Shown: positions 17,874 to 25,678 of the stretch, in pieces
Numbering within the stretch: position 1 is the stretch's first letter
How the letters are laid out: each line of letters starts with the position of its first letter
DNA from: Actinomycetota bacterium
Lineage (GTDB): Bacteria > Actinomycetota > Actinomycetes > Mycobacteriales > Pseudonocardiaceae
DNA: 54,326 nt
Direction: 5' to 3'
NCBI GenBank assembly: GCA_021324675.1
Contig: JAJPIR010000344.1
Span: 1-54,326 of the forward strand
Notes under the pieces: generated by a model
Databases searched by the model: none
Seen by the model: the letters and a program-made list of their open reading frames with translations, nothing else
What the model was told of the DNA's origin: nothing
Position numbers and translations under genes: made by a program

Positions 17874-18398
17874 ATGAGATGGAGACCCGCAGGTCAGCGC
17901 CAGTACCGACTGGCTGACGTGCACCCGATCGCCTCCGGTCAGGAATCGGTGTGGGACTACCCGCGGCCGCCACGAGCGCAGCGGGTGTCGCGCCGGGTTC
18001 GGATCGTGCACGGCGGCGTCCTCGTGATCGACACCGATGATGTGGTCCGGGTGCTGGAGACCTCGCATCCCCCGACTTACTACTTGCCCCGTGCGGAGTT
18101 CCGGGTGCGGCTGCTCCCGTCGTCGCGGCTGACGATGTGCGAGTGGAAAGGCGAGGCCTGCTACGTCAATGTCGACGTGCCCGGCGTCGCATTGCTGCCC
18201 GACGCCGGGTGGTGGTACCCGCAGCCTGACCTGCGCTACCCGCAACTCAACGATCGGGTTGCCGTCTACGCCGAACCGTTCGACGAAGTAACCGTGGACG
18301 GCGAACCGGTGACGCCGCAGCCTGGCGAGTTCTACGGCGGCTGGATCACCCCCGAAGTCGTTGGCCCGTTCAAGGGCGACCCCCGCAGCTACGACTGA
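17874..18398 (+). CDS. DUF427 domain protein
   Basis: The 174-residue protein has the DUF427 pattern: [46 protein letters not shown], then [12 protein letters not shown]. The fold is a small beta-rich domain of unknown activity. The ATG at 17874 follows a TTGACA-containing stretch but no good Shine-Dalgarno sequence, so the start is uncertain. It converges on the SdpI-like gene with 25 bases between stops. The 174 bases before it hold nothing recognisable. Confidence 0.88.
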   Translation: MRWRPAGQRQYRLADVHPIASGQESVWDYPRPPRAQRVSRRVRIVHGGVLVIDTDDVVRVLETSHPPTYYLPRAEFRVRLLPSSRLTMCEWKGEACYVNVDVPGVALLPDAGWWYPQPDLRYPQLNDRVAVYAEPFDEVTVDGEPVTPQPGEFYGGWITPEVVGPFKGDPRSYD

Positions 18399-18423
18399 TT
18401 GCCGACCGTCCTGCGGTGCGCGC

Positions 18424-18825
18424 TCAAGGTGCTATGCAGCCTGCGCCGCCGCAGCTGCACCCGGCACAACCCCCGGGCCGCGGTGGCGCGGTAGCGGCCG
18501 CGGCGCGGTGGCCCAGCAAGCCGCCGGCCAGCAGCAGACCTACCGCACCGGCGCCGGTCACCGACACGATGATGGTGAGCGCTGGGCCGGCCGCTCCCAA
18601 GGCCAGCCCGCCACCGACGGTGCACAGCGCGCCCGCGGCCAGTACCGGGGGCGCAGCCACCCGGTTTGCCACGATGAACGCCGCGTCTGAGCGCAACGTG
18701 GCGGGGGTGCGCACGCCGGCGAAGCGGTTGCGCGGTAGAAGCTGGCGCCAGCCGAGCACGCCGACGGTGAGCAGCGCGACGCCGGCGATCACGAGGATCG
18801 CTGGCAGCACGGTGGACGCCCGCAC
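18424..18825 (-). CDS. SdpI-like small membrane protein (Rv0039c position)
   Basis: The 133-residue protein has three or four hydrophobic segments and the SdpI-family loop [19 protein letters not shown] between the first two helices. SdpI of Bacillus is an immunity and signalling protein; nothing here shows that role. The tail is Cys/Gly-rich ([13 protein letters not shown]), possibly metal-binding. GTG at 18825 is preferred over GTG 18834 because a TATTGT -10 overlaps the latter and lies seven bases before the former. M. tuberculosis has Rv0039c in the same place before leuS. Confidence 0.8.
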   Translation of the reverse strand: MRASTVLPAILVIAGVALLTVGVLGWRQLLPRNRFAGVRTPATLRSDAAFIVANRVAAPPVLAAGALCTVGGGLALGAAGPALTIIVSVTGAGAVGLLLAGGLLGHRAAAATAPPRPGGCAGCSCGGAGCIAP

Positions 18826-18832
18826 GCAGGCC

Positions 18833-18838
18833 ACAATA
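18833..18838 (-). promoter_or_regulatory. -10 element of a probable leaderless promoter for the SdpI-like gene
   Basis: TATTGT on the minus strand, then seven bases, then GTG at 18825. It overlaps the alternative GTG, which argues against that start. Confidence 0.4.
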
Positions 18839-18925
18839 GCGCTGTCAGCGCCGGTGTCTGCCGGTGTCTGGGGGCTGTCAGCCGTGTCGGGGTGTCTACC
18901 GCCGCAATTGGATGGATCGAGCCGC

Positions 18926-19083
18926 TATGGTGGATGCCGTGAGCATGGCCCGCCTGCTCCTTCCCAGGCCGCGCTGACCCGGCGGACACGTCAGCGCGGC
19001 GACCCCTCACGGCCTTTAAGACGGTCTTGGGGGGCTTCGTTGTTTGGTGGGGGTATTCCTGACTACCGGCGGGCCCGGAAGGA
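18926..19083 (+). promoter_or_regulatory. candidate leucine attenuation leader of leuS
   Basis: A TATGGT -10 (18926-18931) stands seven bases before GTG 18939, which opens a short peptide with three consecutive Leu codons. Two perfect stems can form: CCGCGCTGAC at 18969-18978 with GTCAGCGCGG at 18990-18999, and GCCGTGAG at 18936-18943 with CTCACGGC at 19006-19013. The Leu-codon stretch contains TCCTTCC (18958-18964), the exact complement of the leuS Shine-Dalgarno GGAAGGA (19077-19083). A ribosome stalled on Leu codons would hide this anti-Shine-Dalgarno. The regulation is inferred. Confidence 0.5.
18939..18977 (+). CDS. putative leuS leader peptide
   Basis: Twelve codons from GTG 18939 (or ten from ATG 18945) read [12 protein letters not shown] then TGA. 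The central CTG CTC CTT are three consecutive leucines, as in classical leader peptides. The stop codon lies inside the 5' arm of the 10-bp stem, so ribosome position would decide whether the stem forms. Confidence 0.45.
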   Translation: MSMARLLLPRPR

Positions 19084-19087
19084 CGAC

Positions 19088-22012
19088 ATGAGCAGCACAG
19101 ACACCGGCGACGTCCCGCCGCACCGCTACACCGCGACGTTGGCCGGTCAGATAGAGCGTCGCTGGCAGCGCCGCTGGGCCGAACAGGGCACCTTCTACGC
19201 GCCCAATCCCGTTGGGTCGCTGGCGCCCGCTGACGGCACCGTGCCCGACGACAAGTTCTACGTGCTGGACATGTTTCCCTACCCTTCAGGCACCGGGCTG
19301 CATGTCGGGCACCCGTTGGGGTACATCGGCACTGACGTCTTCGCCCGCTACCACCGCATGACCGGGCGCAACGTGCTGCACACCATGGGTTTTGACGCCT
19401 TCGGGCTGCCTGCTGAGCTGTACGCGGCCCAGACCGGCACTCACCCGCGCACCACCACTGAGGCGAACATCGACCGTTACCTGGTCCAGATCCGCCGGCT
19501 GGGGTTGGGCCACGACGAGCGCCGCCGGATCGCCACGACCGACGTCGACTACTACCGCTGGACACAGTGGATCTTCCTGAAGATCTACCGCTCGTGGTAC
19601 GACACCGAAGCGCGCCGGGCGCGCCCGATCTCCGAGCTGGAGGCGGAGTACGCCGCGGGTATCCGGCCTACCCCGGATGGCCGGACCTGGGCGCGGCTCA
19701 CTCCCGACGAGCAGCGGAAGATCATTGACTCGCAGCGGCTGGTGTACCTGTCCGAGGCACCGGTGAACTGGTGCCCGGGGCTGGGGACGGTGCTGGCCAA
19801 CGAAGAGGTCACCGCCGAAGGTCGCAGCGACCGCGGGAACCTCCCTGTGTTCCGCCGCAACCTGCGGCAGTGGATGATGCGCATCACCGCGTACGCCGAT
19901 CGGCTGCTGGACGATCTGGACCGGCTGGACTGGCCGGAGAAGGTCAAGACCATGCAGCGCAACTGGATCGGCCGCTCCCACGGGGCCCGGATCCGGTTCC
20001 CAGTCGGTAGCTCTTCAAGTATCACCAACCCGCGGGTTGGTGATACCCAGACGTTCGGCGATAGGGGGACACCGCCCGACATCGAGGTGTTCACTACCCG
20101 CCCGGACACCGTGTTCGGCGCCACCTACCTGGTACTGGCGCCCGAGCACCCGATGATCAGCGAGATCACGGCGCCGCAGTGGCCGGCTGAGGTGGATTCT
20201 CGCTGGACCGCCGGTGCAGCCACCCCGGCCGATGCGATCGCGCAGTACCGCCGCGCCGCCGCGCAGCGATCCGAGCTGGAACGCCAGGAGAGCCGGGACA
20301 AGACCGGTGTGTTCACCGGTACCTGTGCCATCAACCCAGCCACGGGTCGGCAGATCCCCATTTTCATCGCAGACTACGTGTTGATGGGCTACGGCACCGG
20401 CGCGATCATGGCCGTACCCGGGCAGGACCAGCGGGACTGGGACTTCGCCGAGGCCTTCGGCCTGCCGATCGTGCGTACTGTTGCCCCACCGGAGGGCTTC
20501 GACGGGCAGGCGTACACCGGCGAGGGCCCGGCGATCAACTCCTCGTTCCTGGACGGCCTGGGTGTCGATGAGGCCAAGAAAGCCATCACCGACTGGCTGG
20601 AGGCCAACGGTGCCGGCGAGGGCACCGTGCAGTACAAGCTGCGGGACTGGCTGTTCGCGCGGCAGCGCTACTGGGGCGAGCCGTTCCCGATCGTCTATGA
20701 CCAGGCCGGCCGCCCGTACCCGCTGCCCGAGTCGATGCTGCCGGTGGAGCTGCCGGATGTGGCCGACTACTCCCCGACCACGTTCGACCCGGACGACGCC
20801 GACTCCGAGCCGTCCCCGCCGCTGGCCAAGGCCACGGACTGGATCAACGTCGAGCTGGACCTGGGCGACGGCCTGAAAACCTACCGGCGCGACGCCAACG
20901 TGATGCCGCAATGGGCGGGATCGTGCTGGTACCAGCTGCGCTACCTCGACCCGTACAACTCCGAAGCGTTCTGTGACCCGATCAACGAGCGCTACTGGAT
21001 GGGTCCGCGGCCGGTGCTGCACGGTCCCGACGACCCGGGCGGGGTGGACCTCTACGTCGGGGGTGTGGAGCATGCGGTGCTGCACCTGCTGTATGCCCGG
21101 TTCTGGCACAAGGTGCTCTACGACCTGGGCTACGTGTCGTCCGAGGAGCCCTACCGGCGGCTGTACAACCAGGGCTACATCCAGGCCTATGCCTACACCG
21201 ACGCGCGCGGCGTCTACGTCCCCGCTGAGGAGGTCGTCGAGGAACCCGACGGCCGCTACACCTGGCGCGGCCAGCAGGTCAACCGCGAGTACGGGAAAAT
21301 GGGCAAGAGCCTGCGCAACTCGGTGTCTCCTGACGAGATGAGCGACACCTACGGTGCCGACACGCTGCGGGTGTACGAGATGTCGATGGGTCCCCTGGAC
21401 GTCTCGCGGCCATGGGCCACCAAAGATGTCGTCGGCGCGCACCGGTTCCTGCAACGGCTGTGGCGCAACCTGGTCGACGAGAACACCGGCGAGCTGCGCG
21501 TGGTGGACACCGAGCTCGACCCGAACGTGCCGTCCGACCTGGAGACCCTGCGGGCACTGCACCGGGCTATCGGCGGGGTTCGGGACGATTACGCCAGCCT
21601 GCGCCTCAACACCGCGATCGCCAAGCTGATCGAGCTCAACAACTACATCACCAAGACGTACGGCTCTTCTCGAGGAACTCCGCGATCAGTGGCCGAGCCG
21701 CTGGTGCTGCTGCTGGCGCCGGTGGCCCCGCACCTCGCCGAGGAACTGTGGTCGCGCCTCGGCCATGACCGGTCACTGGCGCACGGGCCGATACCGGAGG
21801 CAGACGAGCGTTACCTGATCGAGGACACCCTGGAATACCCCATCCAGATCAACGGCAAGGTCCGGACCCGGATGACGGTGCCCACCTCGGCGAGCCCGGA
21901 TGAGGTGCGCGCCGCCGCGCTGGCCCAGGCCCGCAGTGCCACGTTGATCGCCGACAAGGAGCCCCGCAAAGTCATCGTGGTCCCCGGCCGCCTCGTCAAC
22001 GTCGTCGTCTAA
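19088..22012 (+). CDS. leuS: leucine-tRNA ligase
   Basis: LeuS charges tRNA-Leu. The 974-residue class I synthetase has the HIGH motif as HVGH (residues 72-75, within [16 protein letters not shown]), the editing domain inserted after RNWIGRSHG, and KMSKS as KMGKS at 737-741; the C-terminal anticodon-binding region ends at [12 protein letters not shown] and [21 protein letters not shown] precedes the ATG at 19088. At residues 308-333 an unusual Ser/Asn/Gly-rich insertion encoded by a palindromic repeat sits at the entry to the editing domain. Expression is probably controlled by the leucine leader upstream. Confidence 0.97.
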   Translation: MSSTDTGDVPPHRYTATLAGQIERRWQRRWAEQGTFYAPNPVGSLAPADGTVPDDKFYVLDMFPYPSGTGLHVGHPLGYIGTDVFARYHRMTGRNVLHTMGFDAFGLPAELYAAQTGTHPRTTTEANIDRYLVQIRRLGLGHDERRRIATTDVDYYRWTQWIFLKIYRSWYDTEARRARPISELEAEYAAGIRPTPDGRTWARLTPDEQRKIIDSQRLVYLSEAPVNWCPGLGTVLANEEVTAEGRSDRGNLPVFRRNLRQWMMRITAYADRLLDDLDRLDWPEKVKTMQRNWIGRSHGARIRFPVGSSSSITNPRVGDTQTFGDRGTPPDIEVFTTRPDTVFGATYLVLAPEHPMISEITAPQWPAEVDSRWTAGAATPADAIAQYRRAAAQRSELERQESRDKTGVFTGTCAINPATGRQIPIFIADYVLMGYGTGAIMAVPGQDQRDWDFAEAFGLPIVRTVAPPEGFDGQAYTGEGPAINSSFLDGLGVDEAKKAITDWLEANGAGEGTVQYKLRDWLFARQRYWGEPFPIVYDQAGRPYPLPESMLPVELPDVADYSPTTFDPDDADSEPSPPLAKATDWINVELDLGDGLKTYRRDANVMPQWAGSCWYQLRYLDPYNSEAFCDPINERYWMGPRPVLHGPDDPGGVDLYVGGVEHAVLHLLYARFWHKVLYDLGYVSSEEPYRRLYNQGYIQAYAYTDARGVYVPAEEVVEEPDGRYTWRGQQVNREYGKMGKSLRNSVSPDEMSDTYGADTLRVYEMSMGPLDVSRPWATKDVVGAHRFLQRLWRNLVDENTGELRVVDTELDPNVPSDLETLRALHRAIGGVRDDYASLRLNTAIAKLIELNNYITKTYGSSRGTPRSVAEPLVLLLAPVAPHLAEELWSRLGHDRSLAHGPIPEADERYLIEDTLEYPIQINGKVRTRMTVPTSASPDEVRAAALAQARSATLIADKEPRKVIVVPGRLVNVVV
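20010..20046 (+). repeat. dispersed repeat copy C with perfect 28-bp palindrome inside leuS
   Basis: The core GCTCTTCAAG, TATCA, CCAACCC occupies 20010-20031. It overlaps a perfect 28-bp palindrome at 20019-20046 with arms GTATCACCAACCCG and CGGGTTGGTGATAC. The sequence is read as [14 protein letters not shown] in LeuS. Confidence 0.75.
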
Positions 22013-22025
22013 CCCCCTCCCCGGC

Positions 22026-22126
22026 GTGTCGCGCCCCCGTGCCGCGCGTGTCGCGCCCCCGTGCCGCGCGTGTCGCGCCCTCGTGCCGCGCGTGTCGCGC
22101 CCTCGTGCCGCGCATGTCGTTCTCTC
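22026..22126 (+). repeat. 22-bp tandem repeat array downstream of leuS
   Basis: Four units of 22 bp (22026-22047, 22048-22069, 22070-22091, 22092-22113) based on GTGTCGCGCCC then YCGTGCCGCGC, plus a diverged partial unit, begin 13 bases after the leuS stop. Units differ at one position. Read in the direction of the preceding gene, they match the array after ino1 at 17 of 22 positions. Confidence 0.85.
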
Positions 22127-22150
22127 AGGTACACCGCGAGGGGCCCCGGG

Positions 22151-23188
22151 TCAGGCGGGTCCGTCAGTGAGGCGGTGGCACAACCATGCCAGCGCCATCG
22201 GGTAGCGGTAGTCGATCCGGCCATGGCCAGCGTCGAACAGCTCGAAGTGCACGCGATCATCAGGCAGCCCGGTGCCGCGCAGTGCCGCGTGAAACGCCTG
22301 CGCGCCAACGTCGAGAAACCACTCGTCACGGGTGCCGGCGTCGAGCCACACCGCCCGCAGTGAGCGCAGCGCCTCGGCGTACCGCGGCACCATCCGCACC
22401 GGGTCCCAGTCCAGCCAGCGCTGCCACACCGCTGGCCGCAGCACCCCCGTGTGCGGGTCGAACGGCAGTTCCGGGGTGCCGTCCTCGCGGGCGGAAAAGC
22501 ACGCCGAGATGCCCAGCATCATGAGCAGATGCTCATCGGCCGGCTTGGTGAACGCGGTCCGGGACTGGAAATCGGTCCACCAGGCGCGGATGTCGCCGCC
22601 ATAGTCACGCAGGTGGCGTACCGACTTGCCGAACTCGGCGAGGTAGCACAACTCATACAAGGCGTCCCCTGCATGGCTGGCCAATGCCCCGAACAGGTCC
22701 GGCCGCAGCATCGGCGTGATCATGGCGCCGAACCCGCCGGAGGACTTGCCGGTGATCGCCCGGTGCGCTCGATCGGCCAGAGTCCGGTACCGCGCGTCGA
22801 CGAACGGCACGACCTCCTGGCATAGGTAACCGTGGTAGCGGCCGGTACCGGGGGAATCGACGAATTGGCTCCCCCCGTACGCCGTCCAGGCGTCGACGAA
22901 CACGAGCACCGCTGGTGGGGCGTCACCAGCGGCGAACAGCGCGTCAGCGGCTTCCGGAAATGTCGGCCGGAAGGCGCTGCGGTTGGCCCACATGGTCAGC
23001 TGCCCGGTGTAGCCCTGGATCACGTAAATGCTCGGATAGTGCTGCTCGGAGTCGTCGTAGCCGGGCGGGACGTAAACCCACAACGGGCGGCGCGCGGGAT
23101 CTCCCAAAGGATTGTCCCGGAGCAATTCGCTGTCGATCACATGCTCGTCGAGCCGGCCAGCGAGTTCAGTGGACCACGGTTGGATCAC
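22151..23188 (-). CDS. alpha/beta-hydrolase, putative esterase (esterase D/Fes type)
   Basis: The 345-residue protein has the PF00756 layout: LWVYVPPGYDD, YPSIYVIQGYTG, the nucleophile elbow GKSSGGFGAM, and a late DAGHGRIDY that supplies the likely His. The elbow fits G-x-S-x-G. No signal peptide is seen, so it is probably cytoplasmic. The substrate is unknown; M. tuberculosis has the hydrolase Rv0045c next to ino1. The gene is bracketed by two related 22-bp repeat arrays. Confidence 0.88.
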   Translation of the reverse strand: MIQPWSTELAGRLDEHVIDSELLRDNPLGDPARRPLWVYVPPGYDDSEQHYPSIYVIQGYTGQLTMWANRSAFRPTFPEAADALFAAGDAPPAVLVFVDAWTAYGGSQFVDSPGTGRYHGYLCQEVVPFVDARYRTLADRAHRAITGKSSGGFGAMITPMLRPDLFGALASHAGDALYELCYLAEFGKSVRHLRDYGGDIRAWWTDFQSRTAFTKPADEHLLMMLGISACFSAREDGTPELPFDPHTGVLRPAVWQRWLDWDPVRMVPRYAEALRSLRAVWLDAGTRDEWFLDVGAQAFHAALRGTGLPDDRVHFELFDAGHGRIDYRYPMALAWLCHRLTDGPA

Positions 23189-23205
23189 GACATCACCTGG
23201 TCACC

Positions 23206-23312
23206 AGAGCACGACACACCCGGCATGAGAGCACGACACACCCGGCATGAGAGCACGACACACCCGGCATGAGAGCACGACACACCCGGCACGAGAGCAC
23301 GACACAACGGGG
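23206..23312 (-). repeat. 22-bp tandem repeat array downstream of ino1
   Basis: Four 22-bp units (23206-23227, 23228-23249, 23250-23271, 23272-23293) and a partial fifth, based on AGAGCACGACAC then ACCCGGCATG on the plus strand. The array fills the gap between the ino1 stop (23323) and the esterase start (23188). It is the reverse-oriented relative of the array after leuS. Confidence 0.85.
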
Positions 23313-23322
23313 GAATTTACCG

Positions 23323-24423
23323 TCAGCGATCCAGGTCACCGCGGATGAAGGCTTCGACGGCGGCGAACGCGTCGGAATCGGAACACTGCACGGGCGGTGA
23401 CTTCATGAAATACGACGACGCGGAGATGATCGGGCCACCGATTCCCCGGTCGGCGGCAATCTTCGCCGCCCTGATCGCGTCGATGATGACCCCGGCGGAG
23501 TTGGGCGAATCCCAGACTTCCAGCTTGTACTCCAGGTTCAGCGGCACGTCGCCGAACGCCCGGCCCTCCAGCCGCACGTAGGCCCACTTGCGGTCGTCCA
23601 GCCACGGCACATGATCCGACGGCCCGATGTGCACCGCCGCCTTCTCCATCTCATGCGGCACCTGGGAGGTCACCGACTGGGTCTTGGAGATTTTCTTCGA
23701 CTCCAGGCGCTTGCGCTCCAGCATGTTCATGAAATCCATGTTCCCGCCGAAGTTGAGCTGGTAGGTGCGCAGCAGCTCCACCCCGCGGTCCTCGAACAGC
23801 TTGGCCAGCACCCGGTGCGTGATCGTCGCACCCACTTGGGATTTGATGTCGTCGCCGATGATCGGCACCCCGGCCACGGTGAACTTGTCCGCCCACACCG
23901 GGTCGGAGGCGATGAACACCGGAAGGGCGTTGACGAACGCCACGCCGGCGTCGAGCGCGCATTGAGCGTAGAACCGGTCCGCCTGCTCCGAGCCCACCGG
24001 CAGGTAGGACACGAGCACATCTGCCCGTGACTCGCGCAGCATCTCCACGACATCGACCGGTTCTTCGTCAGATTCGGTGATGACATCCCGGTAGTACTGC
24101 CCCAGCCCGTCCATCGTGTGGCCGCGCGACACCGTGACGCCCAGTGGGGGCACGTCGCAGATCGAAATGGTGTTGTTCGCGCTGGCGATGATGGCCTCGG
24201 AAAGATCCCGCCCCACCTTCTTGGCGTCGACGTCGAACGCGGCGACGAACTGCAGGTCGCCGACGTGGTAGGCGCCGAAACGCACATGCATCAGGCCGGG
24301 CACCCGGGTGTCCGGGTCGGCGTTGCGGTAGTAGTGCACCCCCTGGACCAGCGACGCAGCGCAGTTGCCGACGCCCACGATGGCGACCCGGATCGGGCAG
24401 CTGGCGTCACGGCTTGCGGTCAT
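23323..24423 (-). CDS. ino1: inositol-3-phosphate synthase
   Basis: Ino1 converts glucose 6-phosphate to myo-inositol 3-phosphate with NAD, the entry to phosphatidylinositol and mycothiol. The 366-residue product shows the NAD-binding [17 protein letters not shown], the core [51 protein letters not shown] and the Lys-rich [16 protein letters not shown]. Length and motifs are normal for the actinobacterial form (Rv0046c). padR lies just upstream on the same strand, 11 bases away, so PadR may control it. Confidence 0.97.
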   Translation of the reverse strand: MTASRDASCPIRVAIVGVGNCAASLVQGVHYYRNADPDTRVPGLMHVRFGAYHVGDLQFVAAFDVDAKKVGRDLSEAIIASANNTISICDVPPLGVTVSRGHTMDGLGQYYRDVITESDEEPVDVVEMLRESRADVLVSYLPVGSEQADRFYAQCALDAGVAFVNALPVFIASDPVWADKFTVAGVPIIGDDIKSQVGATITHRVLAKLFEDRGVELLRTYQLNFGGNMDFMNMLERKRLESKKISKTQSVTSQVPHEMEKAAVHIGPSDHVPWLDDRKWAYVRLEGRAFGDVPLNLEYKLEVWDSPNSAGVIIDAIRAAKIAADRGIGGPIISASSYFMKSPPVQCSDSDAFAAVEAFIRGDLDR

Positions 24424-24434
24424 GATCCGCCCTT

Positions 24435-25001
24435 TCAGTCGTCCTGTGACGGTGGTGGGTTCGCCTGTTCATGGGCGATCAGTTCATTGAGCCAGCGCAC
24501 TTCGCGCTCGCTGGTTTCCAGACCCATCCGGTGCAGCTCAAGCGTGTAGCGGTCGATCTGGTCGCCGGTGCGGGCCAGCGCGGCGCGCAAACCTTCCCGG
24601 CGCTCCTCGACGCGCCGGCGTCGCCCTTCCAGGATGCGCATCCGCACCTCGGCTGGGGTACGGGAAAAAAAAGCCAGGTGCACCCCGAACCCGTGGTCCT
24701 CCCACGTTTGCGGGCCGGCGTCGGACAGCAGCGCGGCGAAGCGTTCCTTGCCGTCGGCGGTGAGCCGGTACACCCGGCGGCTGCGGCGCGACCAACTCGT
24801 GGGCCGCCCTGCGGGTAGCTCCGTGACCGCCGCCTCGTCCTCGACGATAAAGCCGGAGCGCTGCAAACGGCGTAGCGTGGGATACAGCGAGCCGAACGAG
24901 CAGGCCCGGAACGTTCCGAGTAGCCCGGTGAGCCGTTTGCGCAGCTCATAGCCATGCATCGGGGAATCATGAAGCACCCCCAGCACGGCAAGCTCCAGCA
25001 C
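24435..25001 (-). CDS. PadR-family transcriptional regulator
   Basis: The 188-residue protein opens [20 protein letters not shown], the PadR winged helix, continues with [17 protein letters not shown] and [14 protein letters not shown], and ends in a long coiled-coil-like C-terminal domain ([20 protein letters not shown]). It is equivalent to Rv0047c. The frame is open for another 800 bases upstream, but GGAGG lies five bases before the GTG at 25001 and the conserved domain begins there. A palindromic operator lies 44 bases upstream. Confidence 0.93.
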   Translation of the reverse strand: MLELAVLGVLHDSPMHGYELRKRLTGLLGTFRACSFGSLYPTLRRLQRSGFIVEDEAAVTELPAGRPTSWSRRSRRVYRLTADGKERFAALLSDAGPQTWEDHGFGVHLAFFSRTPAEVRMRILEGRRRRVEERREGLRAALARTGDQIDRYTLELHRMGLETSEREVRWLNELIAHEQANPPPSQDD

Positions 25002-25044
25002 GCGGACCTCCGGAGACGTTGCTGCCCAGTGACCCTGTTCGAAG

Positions 25045-25069
25045 GCGATATATAGCCTCACTATATCGC
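25045..25069. promoter_or_regulatory. putative PadR operator / promoter
   Basis: GCGATATA and TATATCGC are perfect 8-bp arms separated by nine bases. The palindrome lies upstream of padR-ino1 and overlaps AT-rich TATAGT/TATATA sequences suited to a -10 on the minus strand. This fits autoregulation by PadR and possible control of ino1. Confidence 0.6.
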
Positions 25070-25144
25070 GCCGATACATCTCGACGCAGATCATCTGCAG
25101 CGGTACCGCCCGAACGCCCGAACGGTGATCACCCATCGGATGCG

Positions 25145-25150
25145 TACGCT
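25145..25150 (+). promoter_or_regulatory. -10 element of a probable leaderless promoter for the DUF5318 gene
   Basis: TACGCT, then seven bases, then the ATG at 25158. No Shine-Dalgarno sequence is visible, supporting a leaderless mRNA. Confidence 0.45.
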
Positions 25151-25157
25151 GTGAAGC

Positions 25158-25562
25158 ATGCGGACCCAACGACAGGTGGTGGACTACGCGTTGCAGCGCC
25201 GTGCGCTGCTCGCTGAGGTCTACGCCGGCCGGATCGGCTTCGCGGAGGTCTGCGACGCGACCCCGTACCTGCTGCGCGCGGCAAAGTTCCACGGCGAGCC
25301 CAGCTCGGTGACTTGTCCCATGTGCCGCAAGGAGTCTTTGACGCTGGTGTCGTGGGTCTACGGTGACGAGCTCAAGCATGCGGCCGGGTCCGCCCGGACC
25401 GCCGACGAGCTCAAACGCATGGCGACGCTGTACGAGGAGTTCAGCGTGTTCGTCGTCGAGGTATGCCGCACGTGTACCTGGAACCACCTCGTGCAGTCGT
25501 ACGTCCTGGGAACCAGCGGTGTAGGCAGTAGGCGGTCTCGCCGGCGAACCGCCGCGGAGTAA
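25158..25562 (+). CDS. DUF5318 family protein (Rv0049-like)
   Basis: The 134-residue product begins MRTQRQVVDYALQRRALLAE and carries two Cys pairs, TCPMCRKES and VCRTCTWNH, suggesting one zinc site. It matches the conserved actinobacterial gene that precedes ponA1 (Rv0049). The function is unknown. It ends 116 bases before ponA. Confidence 0.9.
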   Translation: MRTQRQVVDYALQRRALLAEVYAGRIGFAEVCDATPYLLRAAKFHGEPSSVTCPMCRKESLTLVSWVYGDELKHAAGSARTADELKRMATLYEEFSVFVVEVCRTCTWNHLVQSYVLGTSGVGSRRSRRRTAAE

Positions 25563-25678
25563 CGCAGAGTAACCCCGGGCAGGCAGAGCAACCCGCCGCC
25601 GGGCTGATACACCGCCCTGGCTAGCGTGGCCCCCTGCATAACTCTCGCGACCCGAATACCGGTCTGGGAGGACAACGC

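Noticed and set aside
18835-19087. T-box riboswitch upstream of leuS
   Set aside because: No T-box consensus or specifier-loop architecture was seen; a Leu-codon leader explains the sequence better.
21657-21690. Fifth copy of the dispersed repeat in leuS (GCTCTTC)
   Set aside because: Only the first seven bases match and CCAACCC is missing; the peptide fits the normal LeuS sequence.
22026-23312. Tandem arrays as CRISPR
   Set aside because: Units are contiguous 22-mers without unique spacers, and no cas genes are present.
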